Assembly: GCF_002870125.1 (NCBI RefSeq) | Contig: NZ_PNEO01000026.1 | Span: 1-43,035, forward strand | Direction of reading: 5' to 3' | DNA length: 43,035 nucleotides | Source of the DNA: Burkholderia sp. WAC0059 | GTDB taxonomy: Bacteria > Pseudomonadota > Gammaproteobacteria > Burkholderiales > Burkholderiaceae | Shown: in pieces, positions 1-6,402 of the stretch | How the letters are laid out: the number at the start of each line of letters is the position of its first letter | Numbering within the stretch: position 1 is the first letter of the stretch | The notes under the pieces: generated by a model | Database searches by the model: none | Told to the model about the DNA's origin: nothing | Seen by the model: only the letters and a program-made list of their open reading frames with translations | Position numbers and translations under genes: made by a program

Positions 1-24
1 CTCCTGCGACGCAGCAACCCGTCA

Positions 25-140
25 TGCCTGATGACCATAGCGAGTCGGCCCCACCCCTTCCCATCCCGAACAGGACCGTGAAACGACTCCACGCCGATGA
101 TAGTGCGGATCCCCGTGTGAAAGTAGGTAATCGTCAGGCT
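25..140 (+). rRNA. rrf: 5S ribosomal RNA
   Basis: This is a complete 5S rRNA of about 115 nt. The 5' TGCCTGATGACC and the 3' TAATCGTCAGGC pair to form the terminal helix I, and the central CCCATCCCGAACAGG and CACGCCGATGATAGTG blocks are the usual loop B/C and helix IV-V sequences of betaproteobacterial 5S. The 24 bases before it are probably the 23S-5S spacer, so the window starts at the end of an rRNA operon read on the plus strand. The ends are set by the helix I pairing and may be off by one or two bases. Confidence 0.95.
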
Positions 141-154
141 CCCCTCCTCACCAG

Positions 155-187
155 ACCCCGCCGGCCCTCGCAGGACCGGCGGGGTTT
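155..187 (+). terminator. Terminator of the rRNA operon
   Basis: A perfect 10-bp stem, ACCCCGCCGG (155-164) with CCGGCGGGGT (176-185), has an 11-nt loop and is followed by a short T run. It lies 15 nt after the 5S gene and fits a Rho-independent terminator of the rRNA operon. Confidence 0.85.
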
Positions 188-266
188 CGTGTTTAAAGGC
201 TCCATGGTTTTGGCACAGGGGACTCAGAGTGAGTCTGCCCCGGTGAATTTAAGAGGAGCGGTTAAA

Positions 267-443
267 TTGACAAAAAATCGCCTTGGGCTCGCGCTAATCA
301 TGCTGATCTCGTTGGCCGGCTGCGTTGACAACCCGACCATCAAGTTCCATGGCCCTCCGCCGAAGGATCCGCCCGATTATCACGGCGTGCCGACCGATAC
401 CCGGCCACCCATGATGCTCGACGACCAGGCTCCTTCCCAATGA
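267..443 (+). CDS. Small lipoprotein, 58 aa
   Basis: A short secreted lipoprotein of unknown function. The start chosen is TTG at 267, eight bases after GAGGAG (253-258); a GTG at 243 in the same frame is possible but would add eight residues before the basic n-region. The N-terminus is K-R followed by a hydrophobic stretch and the lipobox LAGC, so signal peptidase II should cut before the Cys at about residue 19. The mature part is about 40 residues, very rich in proline and aspartate (GPPPKDPPDYHG), with no recognised domain and probably unstructured. It stands alone just after the rRNA terminator and converges on the exporter remnant on the other strand. No function can be assigned. Confidence 0.7.
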   Translation: MTKNRLGLALIMLISLAGCVDNPTIKFHGPPPKDPPDYHGVPTDTRPPMMLDDQAPSQ

Positions 444-449
444 TTTCGT

Positions 450-570
450 GGCTTGTCTTCGGATGATCGCCGTGATCGGAGGAGTAGCCACGGAAAGAGC
501 GTGAGACCCCGACAGGCCATGAAGACGAGCAACGCTGCCCATAGCCCGTGATTGCCGAGGGGGCGACGAG
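450..570 (-). pseudogene. C-terminal remnant of a MATE/DinF-type exporter
   Basis: Read on the minus strand, positions about 556-497 encode NHGLWAALLVFMACRGL. This closely resembles the last transmembrane helix of DinF-branch MATE exporters as I remember them (E. coli DinF has a similar ALWLALTVFLALRGLSL near its end). The frame continues with a basic tail, as MATE proteins do. Upstream the similarity is lost: an adjacent frame gives FFWEYP before the helix, which suggests a frameshift, and only about 110 nt separate this piece from the DUF2288 stop, far too little for the missing ~400 residues. I read it as a relic left by a deletion. The family assignment rests on one motif only. Confidence 0.55.
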
Positions 571-668
571 CAGTTGGGGTACTCCCAGAAAAATTACACG
601 GCATGCTGAACAATCCGGCTCGATCGCTCACGCTGCACGCCTGCGCGACGAGCCCAGCGGTACTCATA

Positions 669-977
669 TTAACGGCGTTCCTGCACGCACACCCACGGCG
701 AGACAACGACGGCCCAAAGCTCGGGATTGCGCGTGCCGACATCGGCTGCGGTCTCGGCTTGCATGCGCTGGACATGGCCGGCCGATAGCCATTCGGTGAT
801 GCGCCCAGTATCGTCGTTGGCGATGGCCTCGGCGACGCTCACGAGATCCAGGTCGCTCGCAATCCATAGCAGTTTGCCCTGGGCGAAAAAACGCTCGAGA
901 TCCTGCCAGTCGATTTTGGCCGTTTCGCCAAGCAACCTGGTGTAGAGGGGGCTGGGGGAGGTGTCGTGAGTCGTCAT
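669..977 (-). CDS. DUF2288 family protein
   Basis: A 102-aa soluble protein with the pattern of DUF2288: an N-terminal YTRLLGETAKIDWQDLERFF segment, the central DLDLVSVAEAIANDD block and the C-terminal PELWAVVVSPWVCVQER end. The biochemical role of this family is not known to me. The ATG at 977 is chosen because family members begin about eight residues before the first conserved block; an in-frame ATG at 1010 is an alternative, and neither has a strong Shine-Dalgarno. The MATE remnant follows on the same strand, so the gene may once have been the first of a two-gene unit. The promoter would lie in the AT-rich sequence beyond 980. Confidence 0.8.
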   Translation of the reverse strand: MTTHDTSPSPLYTRLLGETAKIDWQDLERFFAQGKLLWIASDLDLVSVAEAIANDDTGRITEWLSAGHVQRMQAETAADVGTRNPELWAVVVSPWVCVQERR

Positions 978-1101
978 GATCGTGGGGCGCGTTGCGGTCG
1001 ATACTATCATCCGATTCCCGGAATTCGTTGTGGGCGATAGCGCAATTGTTTTGCCGACTGCTCGAATCGGGTTATGTTTCGTCAGAAAATAAAAAAGGCA
1101 T

Positions 1102-1181
1102 GGCACTTAAATGCGTGGCTATGATCTGATGAAAATATGCCGGCTTAAATCCCTGCGAGAGGGAGGTGTCATTTAAATGCC
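1102..1181. repeat. Imperfect inverted repeat with inner hairpin
   Basis: The arms GGCACTTAAATG (1102-1113) and CATTTAAATGCC (1170-1181) pair at 11 of 12 positions. Inside lies a small hairpin, TCCCT-GCGAG-AGGGA (1150-1164). The TTAAAT core occurs a third time at 1145-1150. The function is unknown: it could fold as a branched RNA, act as a binding site for a dimeric protein, or be a mobile-element relic. Confidence 0.5.
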
Positions 1182-1341
1182 GGGTCATCGTATTGCGTGA
1201 AAATAGGTGTGCGACTTTGGAGCAGGATATTTTAAAACCTGAGGAATGACTTTTTTGGTCAGGTCTGAATTAATAATCAGAAAATAATCTCCCGTAATTC
1301 ATAATCCGTACGCCGCGTCACATTTTTCAGGAATCGGTCGA

Positions 1342-1370
1342 TTGCACGGATATGAAGCCGTTGCTAGATT
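1342..1370 (+). promoter_or_regulatory. Candidate sigma-70 promoter of a small RNA
   Basis: TTGCAC (1342-1347) and TAGATT (1365-1370) are separated by exactly 17 bases; each matches the consensus at four of six positions. The expected transcription start is near 1377, at the base of the first hairpin of the candidate small RNA. Confidence 0.5.
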
Positions 1371-1376
1371 TTCATC

Positions 1377-1451
1377 TGGCGCATGGTGAACGGTCCTTTG
1401 CCGATATGCGCCGAAACCCCCGTTAGCCCGGCTTTTCGCCGGGCTTTTTTT
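1377..1451 (+). ncRNA. Candidate small RNA, about 75 nt
   Basis: This plus-strand segment has no ORF yet carries the full architecture of a short trans-acting RNA. It has a promoter-like pair just upstream. A 5' hairpin has 7-bp arms GGCGCAT (1378-1384) and ATGCGCC (1406-1412), which G-T wobbles extend at both ends. A C-rich single-stranded linker, GAAACCCCCGTTA, follows, and a Rho-independent terminator ends in seven T. The terminator cannot belong to a protein gene, because no plus-strand gene lies upstream within 900 bases and the neighbouring NlpD-like gene is read towards it from the other side, where no T run follows the stem. A C-rich linker could pair with Shine-Dalgarno sequences; that role is inference. 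Confidence 0.5.
1426..1451 (+). terminator. Rho-independent terminator of the small RNA
   Basis: The stem GCCCGGC (1426-1432) and GCCGGGC (1438-1444) has a five-base loop TTTTC and is followed by seven T on the plus strand. On the minus strand the stem is followed by TAACGG, so it is not an efficient terminator for the NlpD-like gene. Confidence 0.8.
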
Positions 1452-1486
1452 ATCGGTAATACGATTGCGAAAATCCGGCAAGGCGT

Positions 1487-2197
1487 CTATCGCGCGGGCA
1501 GGTAGCGCAGCGGATCGATGGAGCGGCCCTGATAACGCAGTTCGAAATGCAGCATGACCTGGTCGGCGTCGGTATTGCCCATCTCGGCGACTTTCTGACC
1601 CTGCGAGATCCGCTGGCCTTCCTTCACCAATAACGCCTGATTGTGCGCGTAAGCGGTCAGGTAATCCGCATTGTGCTTGATGATCAGCAGATTGCCGTAG
1701 CCGCGCAGGCCGTTGCCGGCATAGACGACCGTGCCGCCGGCCGCCGCGACGATTGGCGTGCCTGCGCTGTTGGCGATGTCGATGCCCTTCGAGTTGTTGC
1801 CGTCGAACTTGCGGATGACTTTCCCGCTGGTCGGCCAGATGAGCGAGATCGATGCCGCGGGCGCGGGAGGCGGCGCCTCGGGCGCGACACTCGGAGCCGG
1901 GCGGGCGACAGGAGCGGGAACCGGGCTGCGCGGCGCGCTGCGTCCCGGGGGGACGGTCACGGTGCCGGCGGGCGGCGCGATGCGCAGCACCTGGCCGACG
2001 TCGATCGAATTGGGATTCGACAGATTGTTCCAGCGCGCGATGTTCTGCACGGTTTGATGGTTCTGGTAAGCGATTCGGCTCACCGTATCGCCGCTCTGGA
2101 CGCGGTAATAGCCGGGGCCGACCGGCGGCAGCCCGCAGGCGGCGAGCAGTGCGACAAGCAACACGCAAATAAGTCGTCTGATTCCCGTTGCCGACAT
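1487..2197 (-). CDS. NlpD-like lipoprotein, LysM and degenerate M23 domains
   Basis: An envelope lipoprotein of 236 aa. Residues 1-21 form a lipoprotein signal with lipobox LAAC (Cys21). Residues about 30-74 are a LysM peptidoglycan-binding module (YRVQSGDTVSRIA). After a Pro/Ala-rich linker, residues about 119-236 form a LytM/M23 domain ending LRYLPAR. The domain is degenerate: the first metal-binding His of active LytM enzymes is replaced (NNSKGIDIA), as in E. coli NlpD, which does not cut murein itself but activates the amidase AmiC at the septum. A similar activator role is inferred. It is shorter than E. coli NlpD and is not beside rpoS, where the main nlpD gene usually sits, so it may be a paralogue. 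GAGG lies 11 nt before the ATG. Confidence 0.88.
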   Translation of the reverse strand: MSATGIRRLICVLLVALLAACGLPPVGPGYYRVQSGDTVSRIAYQNHQTVQNIARWNNLSNPNSIDVGQVLRIAPPAGTVTVPPGRSAPRSPVPAPVARPAPSVAPEAPPPAPAASISLIWPTSGKVIRKFDGNNSKGIDIANSAGTPIVAAAGGTVVYAGNGLRGYGNLLIIKHNADYLTAYAHNQALLVKEGQRISQGQKVAEMGNTDADQVMLHFELRYQGRSIDPLRYLPAR

Positions 2198-2428
2198 CGA
2201 AAAAACCTCGCAGAACGCCGCCAGGAACGGGTGGCCTCGGCGGGCCGCCCGTTCGGGTGGATGGCAAAGCGTACGATTCTAGCGGTTTGTCGCGCCATGC
2301 GGCACACGACCGTTTTCGCGGATTGATCTGGCCGTGCTGTGCGACGCCTTTTACGCAGGCGGCAAACGGAGCCTGCGGCGCTGGGCCGGAAGTCGGACGG
2401 ACTGATTGCGGGGGGCGTGAGTAGTGCG

Positions 2429-3346
2429 TCAGCGCAACTCGCCGACGCTGATGCGTAGCGCTGCCGTTTCCGATTCGCCGGGGGCGAGCCAGCGCAGGCC
2501 GAGGCCGTTGTGAATCGCGTCCGGCAGGCCGAGCCAGGGCTCCACACAATAGAAGTCGGAATCGGGCGCTTCGGTCCAGGTCGTCACCGCATACCAGGGA
2601 ACCGAGGACGGGCGCGCAAGATCGATCGTGACCGTCCGGTGCAGGCCCGGTGCGACGAGCGTGACGGGTTTTTCTGGCGGGGTTTCTTCGAGGCAATGGA
2701 AGCGCTCGACGATGAGCGGATCGTCGAGCGTGTAGCGGGGGGCGCCGGGTTCGGGCGCGCTGATCGCGCCGTCGGGCAACTGATAACGCCGCCGTGTGCG
2801 GGGCAACTCGAGCGCGGTCTGGGCGCGCTGGGTATGCGGCAGGGCGAAATAAAAATGATGGCCGGCGTACCAGGGCAGCGGTGCGGTTCCGGTGTTGGTC
2901 GTGACGAGCGCGACGTCGAGTATCCGGGAGTCGGCGAGGCGATAGGCCGCCTCGAACCGGAATCCGAACGGATAGCCGCTACGGGTCTCGGGGCTGTCGA
3001 CGAGCGTCATTCGCAGGCCCCGGCCATCGTCGTCGATGTTCGCTGCAAACGGCAGGTCGCGCGCGAAACCGTGCATCGACAACTCGCGTACGGTGCCCTG
3101 CGCGTCGCGCCAGTAGCCGAGCCGGCCGTCGACGCGATGGCGTCCCAGAAACGGGAAAAGCAGCGGATTGCCGCCGCGCACGCGGGCCGGCTGGTTCCAG
3201 TTCGCCTGCTCGGGCCAGCGAATGACCGGTTCCTCGTCGATCAGCCAGGACAGCAGCCGTCCCCCGGCCCAGGGGGCGAATTGCAGGACGGAGCGGCCGT
3301 CGGCGATGCTGACGAGATCCTGAGGCGGAAGCGTGGACGTGGACAT
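2429..3346 (-). CDS. Aldose 1-epimerase family protein
   Basis: A 305-aa member of the galactose mutarotase-like superfamily, probably cytoplasmic, expected to bind or interconvert the anomers of a hexose or a related sugar phosphate. The fold signature is clear: PLLFPFLGR near residue 61, HGFARD with His92, GHHFYF with His163/164 (the general acid region) and CVEPWLG with Glu269 (the general base). These match the catalytic His and Glu of mutarotases. The actual substrate cannot be told; many Burkholderia members of this family are not in sugar operons, and no sugar gene is next to it here. The ATG at 3346 is chosen because the conserved fold begins soon after it; its Shine-Dalgarno is weak. 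It may share a transcript with the NlpD-like gene downstream, across a 230-base gap. Confidence 0.85.
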   Translation of the reverse strand: MSTSTLPPQDLVSIADGRSVLQFAPWAGGRLLSWLIDEEPVIRWPEQANWNQPARVRGGNPLLFPFLGRHRVDGRLGYWRDAQGTVRELSMHGFARDLPFAANIDDDGRGLRMTLVDSPETRSGYPFGFRFEAAYRLADSRILDVALVTTNTGTAPLPWYAGHHFYFALPHTQRAQTALELPRTRRRYQLPDGAISAPEPGAPRYTLDDPLIVERFHCLEETPPEKPVTLVAPGLHRTVTIDLARPSSVPWYAVTTWTEAPDSDFYCVEPWLGLPDAIHNGLGLRWLAPGESETAALRISVGELR

Positions 3347-3553
3347 GGTGGATAAGCGGAAGAGTCGTGACGATGCCGGGGACGGAAGGCGCAGCGGGCC
3401 TGTCGGCATGCGCCGCGCCGATGGATTGTGCGCTGCTTTCCGGTTCGTGGAAACCCTGCGTCGGGAAAGCGCGGGTGTCGCGAGGAGCCGGTCCGCACGG
3501 ATAATCGACTGGTCCACGGCATTGAGCGTGGGTGATCTACTGGAGAATCCGTC

Positions 3554-3640
3554 ATGGACCTGGCGATGGCAATGGGCATGGCCGTGTTCGGCATGTTCGC
3601 GGGCAGCACCGTGTATTTCTTTTATCGGATCGTGCGTTGA
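3554..3640 (+). CDS. Small membrane peptide, 28 aa
   Basis: A very short ORF with a near-ideal ribosome binding site (TGGAGAA, 3541-3547, eight bases from the ATG). The product begins MDLAMAMGMAVFGMFAG, continues with STVYFFYR and ends with a basic RIVR tail: one hydrophobic helix followed by positive charge, the typical make-up of a single-pass inner-membrane microprotein with its C-terminus inside. It lies between the aldose epimerase start and uppP, facing uppP, but about 240 bases before it and with a separate promoter-like sequence in between. No function is known. The alternative is a chance ORF, but the strong Shine-Dalgarno and the hydrophobic pattern speak against that. Confidence 0.55.
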   Translation: MDLAMAMGMAVFGMFAGSTVYFFYRIVR

Positions 3641-3785
3641 GCATAGGCGTGCGCCTTTTCCGCGCGGCCATTCGGGATTGTCGGCCGCGTCGAAATCGCG
3701 GTAGCCGCGGTTCTCGCGCGCGACGGTTCCTGATCGTCGAGAGTGTTGCGATGCGGTAAATTTTTTGACAAAACGGTTCGAATGC

Positions 3786-3814
3786 TTGGCGTTGACCCAA
3801 TGCCCAGGCATAAT
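3786..3814 (+). promoter_or_regulatory. Candidate promoter of uppP
   Basis: TTGGCG (3786-3791) and CATAAT (3809-3814) are spaced by 17 bases, in an AT-richer patch just before uppP. A transcript would start near 3821. A perfect TTGACA at 3765-3770 lies further upstream but has no matching -10. Confidence 0.5.
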
Positions 3815-3882
3815 CGGTGCGCTCCCACGCACCGGCTCCGCGAGGCTCCGGCGCAATGTTCAATCATGACGAGGATCCGCGC

Positions 3883-4713
3883 GTGAGTCTCTGGTTTCTG
3901 CTGTTTCTGAGTGTGCTGCAGGGCGTCACCGAGCTTTTCCCGGTCAGCAGTCTGGGGCACACGCTGCTCGTGCCGGCATTGTTCGGCATGCATATCGACC
4001 AGCACGCGCCGCAACTGCTGCCGTTTCTCGTGGCGCTGCACCTCGGCACGGCGATTGCCCTGCTCTGGTATTTCCGCACGCGCTGGATCGCGGTCATTGG
4101 CGGGTTCTTCGGCTCGCTCGTCGGGCGGCGCAGCGAGGACGGCCACATGGCATGGGCGCTCATCATCGGCACGATTCCGGCCGGCGTGGTCGGCGTCGTG
4201 CTCGAAAAGCACCTCGAACGGATTTTTCACGACCTGCGCATCGTCGCGATCGCGTTGATCGTCAACGGCGTGCTGCTGTGGTTCGGCGACCGTCTGCAAC
4301 GTGTCCGGGCGTATCGCACGCCGGAGAATCTGACGTTCAGGCAGGCTTTTCTGGTCGGCCTCGCGCAGATCGGCGCGCTGATTCCGGGTTTTTCCCGCAG
4401 CGGGCTGACGATGATTGCCGGCAACGCGGCGGGAATGACCACCGAAAAGGCGGCCGAATTCTCGTTTCTGCTTGGCACGCCGATCATTTTCGCGGCCGGC
4501 GTGCTCGAATTGCCCAAGCTGCTCCATGCCCCGGGCGAGCTCGGCACCGCGGTGCTCGGCGGGGTGCTGACGGGCATCGCGGCCTGGCTGAGCGTACGGT
4601 TCCTGATGCGCTATTTCGAGGGACGCGGGCGGCTCGCCTCATTCGGCGTTTATTGCGTGATCGCGGGCGCGATCTGCCTCGGCTGGTTCATGCTGCATCC
4701 ACAGCCGGCGTGA
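3883..4713 (+). CDS. uppP: Undecaprenyl-diphosphatase (BacA family)
   Basis: Integral membrane enzyme that removes a phosphate from undecaprenyl diphosphate, recycling the lipid carrier for peptidoglycan and O-antigen synthesis; overexpression gives bacitracin resistance in known members. The two family motifs are present: QGVTELFPVSSLGH (residues 13-26, with the catalytic Glu17) and the PGFSRSG loop (168-174, Arg172). The rest is a chain of hydrophobic helices. From GTG 3883 the protein is 276 aa, which fits the family and begins with the conserved SLWFLLFLSVLQG; GAGGAT precedes it at good distance. An ATG at 3856 would add nine residues (MFNHDEDPR) and also has a GAGG upstream, so the start is not certain. 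The sequence resembles the second UppP copy of Burkholderia. Confidence 0.92.
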   Translation: MSLWFLLFLSVLQGVTELFPVSSLGHTLLVPALFGMHIDQHAPQLLPFLVALHLGTAIALLWYFRTRWIAVIGGFFGSLVGRRSEDGHMAWALIIGTIPAGVVGVVLEKHLERIFHDLRIVAIALIVNGVLLWFGDRLQRVRAYRTPENLTFRQAFLVGLAQIGALIPGFSRSGLTMIAGNAAGMTTEKAAEFSFLLGTPIIFAAGVLELPKLLHAPGELGTAVLGGVLTGIAAWLSVRFLMRYFEGRGRLASFGVYCVIAGAICLGWFMLHPQPA

Positions 4714-4867
4714 CCGGCCTGGGCGGGGCGGTCCACAGGGGGCACGGTATAATTGTGCATTCCCGTCGTGCGACAGCCTGCCTCGCGGTTCGCGGCGCGC
4801 AAGCGTTTCATGGCGGACGGTTTCGGTCCCTGCAATATGCACGCGGCAATCAGCCGCCCGCATCAAT

Positions 4868-4944
4868 ACGGCAGTAGCTCAGCTGGATAGAGCATCGGCC
4901 TTCTAAGCCGAGGGTGGGGGGTTCGAGTCCCTCCTGCCGTACCA
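4868..4944 (+). tRNA. tRNA-Arg (anticodon UCU)
   Basis: A 77-nt cloverleaf. The acceptor stem ACGGCAG (4868-4874) pairs with CTGCCGT (4934-4940), followed by discriminator A and an encoded CCA. The anticodon stem TCGGC/GCCGA encloses the loop CTTCTAA, giving anticodon TCT for AGA/AGG codons. The T-arm has loop TTCGAGT between GGGGG and CCCTC (one G-T pair). A TATAAT at 4748-4753 lies about 115 bases upstream and could be the -10 of its promoter. Confidence 0.96.
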
Positions 4945-5260
4945 GATCTTCTCGCGAAATCAATCGTCTACGCCACTTCTAACTCGGCGATGTGTGCCGG
5001 GAATAGAGCCGTAATCACAAGCTGATGTTACGGCGTGGCTAATCCAAACTCGGTCCTCCGGCTTTACGGGCTGCACGCACGCATTATCCCGAAGTCATTT
5101 CGTCATTCCCTTGTTGGTCGTCTTGAAAGACGCGGGTAGCCGCGCAGAAATATCCCTCACTCCCCGTTACGATGCTTCCTTCGACGTTAACGGATCGAGG
5201 CAAGGTCTCTGATGTACAACACGCTTTATGTCCCACTCAAGTTCTTCGGCTGGGCAATGC
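4945..5260. other. Lower-GC region after tRNA-Arg
   Basis: No convincing gene. The composition is visibly less GC-rich than the flanks. A 25-codon ORF (ATG 5212, stop at 5287-5289) has a fair Shine-Dalgarno (GAGGCAAGG) and encodes MYNTLYVPLKFFGWAM plus a short polar tail; it overlaps the next ORF and is too weak to call. No terminator for the tRNA transcript and no copy of the tRNA 3' end were seen. Confidence 0.5.
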
Positions 5261-5575
5261 ATGTTGATGACGGCCAATCGGTACCGTGATTACTTCTGGG
5301 AGAAAATCAGGGGTGTACCTCGGCAGAAGCACCGTGAGATCGCGAAGGATGAGGAGCGACAGCGCTGTGAAGACCGGCGAGACTTCGCTATGTATTACGA
5401 GCTTCGTTTCGAGTTTCGCTCATTGATCCGGTCGGAACTGGATGACGTTCTGTCCTTCATGCGCGATGAAATGCGCCTGTCGCAATGGGATATGCCGACC
5501 GATAACGATGGAATCAGGCGCGTCTTTCTGCGGGCGATGGATGATGGCACAGCTTGTGCCGATCGTTATGCGTAA
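5261..5575 (+). CDS. Hypothetical protein, 104 aa
   Basis: Not recognised. The product is highly charged and probably mainly helical: RYRDYFWEKIRG at the start, then a Lys/Glu/Arg-rich stretch (EIAKDEERQRCEDRRD), FRSLIRSELDDVLSFMRDE in the middle and GIRRVFLRAMDDG near the end. No membrane segment or signal peptide. Three in-frame starts are possible (ATG 5228, 5261, 5267), none with a good Shine-Dalgarno, so the N-terminus is uncertain. It is the only plausible gene in about 1.1 kb of lower-GC sequence after tRNA-Arg, the kind of place where islands insert, but there is no integrase or repeat nearby. It could be an acquired gene, a decayed one, or a chance ORF. Confidence 0.45.
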   Translation: MLMTANRYRDYFWEKIRGVPRQKHREIAKDEERQRCEDRRDFAMYYELRFEFRSLIRSELDDVLSFMRDEMRLSQWDMPTDNDGIRRVFLRAMDDGTACADRYA

Positions 5576-6035
5576 CGGTTGGTTCAGTGCGGTCGAGCGG
5601 CGCCACGAAGCCAGCGTGCGCAGGCGTTCGAATGCATGCCGGACGCGGCGGGGGATGCCGCAAAGGACCAGGCCGTTAATGATCGTGGACGCATGTATGC
5701 GTGCGACATCATCTCGGCAGAATGTAAGGGTTCTGTGCCACTTGAGTTCCCGGGCTAATAACTGAATCGACGCTCAATGAGATCAGGGCGATGCGCAAGA
5801 CGAGGCGAACGATGCCCAGGCAGCTTGACGATGGGCGATTCAAGAAATAGGCAGGCGCCAAAGCATGCGTTCTGTTCGCCCCGGGAAGGTGCGCGTGTTT
5901 CCCAGGCAGTTCACCGCACGCCCGGCAAGTAAACTACGTGTGGTAAAGGTACAGCGTGGTTGCGCATGATGCCGGTTGTGTCGCCTGGCAGGCCGTCTGC
6001 CTTGGGGCACGCGTTTTCCTCAAAGGAGTCAGCCC
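5576..6035. other. Intergenic region without a clear gene
   Basis: About 460 bases without a supported gene. On the minus strand 5580-5757 is an uninterrupted frame (LARELKWHRTLTF and onwards), but it has no start codon after the upstream stop, so it is at most a relic. The last 30 bases hold the AAAGGAG ribosome binding site of the following gene. Confidence 0.5.
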
Positions 6036-6353
6036 ATGTACATCGCCATGAACCGTTTCAAGGTCGCGTCCGGTTCCGAGGCCGCGTTCGAGCAGGTCTG
6101 GAGCAATCGGGACACGCATCTGCACGAGGTTCCCGGCTTCGTCGAATTTCATCTGTTGCGCGGCCCTCAGCGCGACGATTACGTCCTCTACGCCAGCCAT
6201 ACGGTATGGGCCAGCCGGGCGGCCTTCGAGCAATGGACGCAATCCGAAGCCTTCCGCGCTGCACATCGCAACGCCGGCGACGGCAGCGTGCGCCCGCTTT
6301 ACCTCGGGCATCCGGAATTCGAGGGGTTCGAGGTCATCCAGACCGTCAAATAG
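6036..6353 (+). CDS. ABM/IsdG-like monooxygenase
   Basis: A 105-aa protein of the antibiotic biosynthesis monooxygenase fold, a dimeric ferredoxin-like barrel that includes heme-degrading IsdG-type enzymes. The sequence has the typical layout: MYIAMNRFKV, a WSNRD segment, the VPGFVEFHLLRGP strand and ASHTVWASRAAFEQWTQSEAF. Asn6, Trp67 and His77 stand at or within one position of the Asn7, Trp67 and His77 known as catalytic in IsdG, so heme degradation is a reasonable inference; a quinol-oxidising or purely structural role is possible. The ATG at 6036 has an excellent AAAGGAG eight bases upstream. There is no heme-uptake gene nearby. It is followed by a long perfect hairpin and converges on dkgB. 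Confidence 0.85.
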   Translation: MYIAMNRFKVASGSEAAFEQVWSNRDTHLHEVPGFVEFHLLRGPQRDDYVLYASHTVWASRAAFEQWTQSEAFRAAHRNAGDGSVRPLYLGHPEFEGFEVIQTVK

Positions 6354-6402
6354 GGAGGAGGCCGAGGCGGCCCTATCCGATTTCGTCCGTCCGCGCGGAC
6401 GC

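Larger units (their letters stand above)
978..1486. other. AT-rich intergenic region
   Basis: No protein gene is credible here. The base composition is clearly lower in GC than the rest of the window, especially 1080-1320. It contains a long imperfect inverted repeat (1102-1181), several TTAAAT hexamers, and, on the plus strand, a promoter-like pair followed by a hairpin and a Rho-independent terminator (1342-1451), listed separately as a candidate small RNA. Confidence 0.7.

Noticed and set aside
5580..5757. Minus-strand uninterrupted frame reading LARELKWHRTLTF and onwards
   Set aside because: No start codon after the upstream stop and no Shine-Dalgarno; at most a relic, not enough to call.
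4868..6035. A complete genomic island at tRNA-Arg
   Set aside because: No integrase, no transposase and no repeat of the tRNA 3' end were found; only the lower GC is suggestive.
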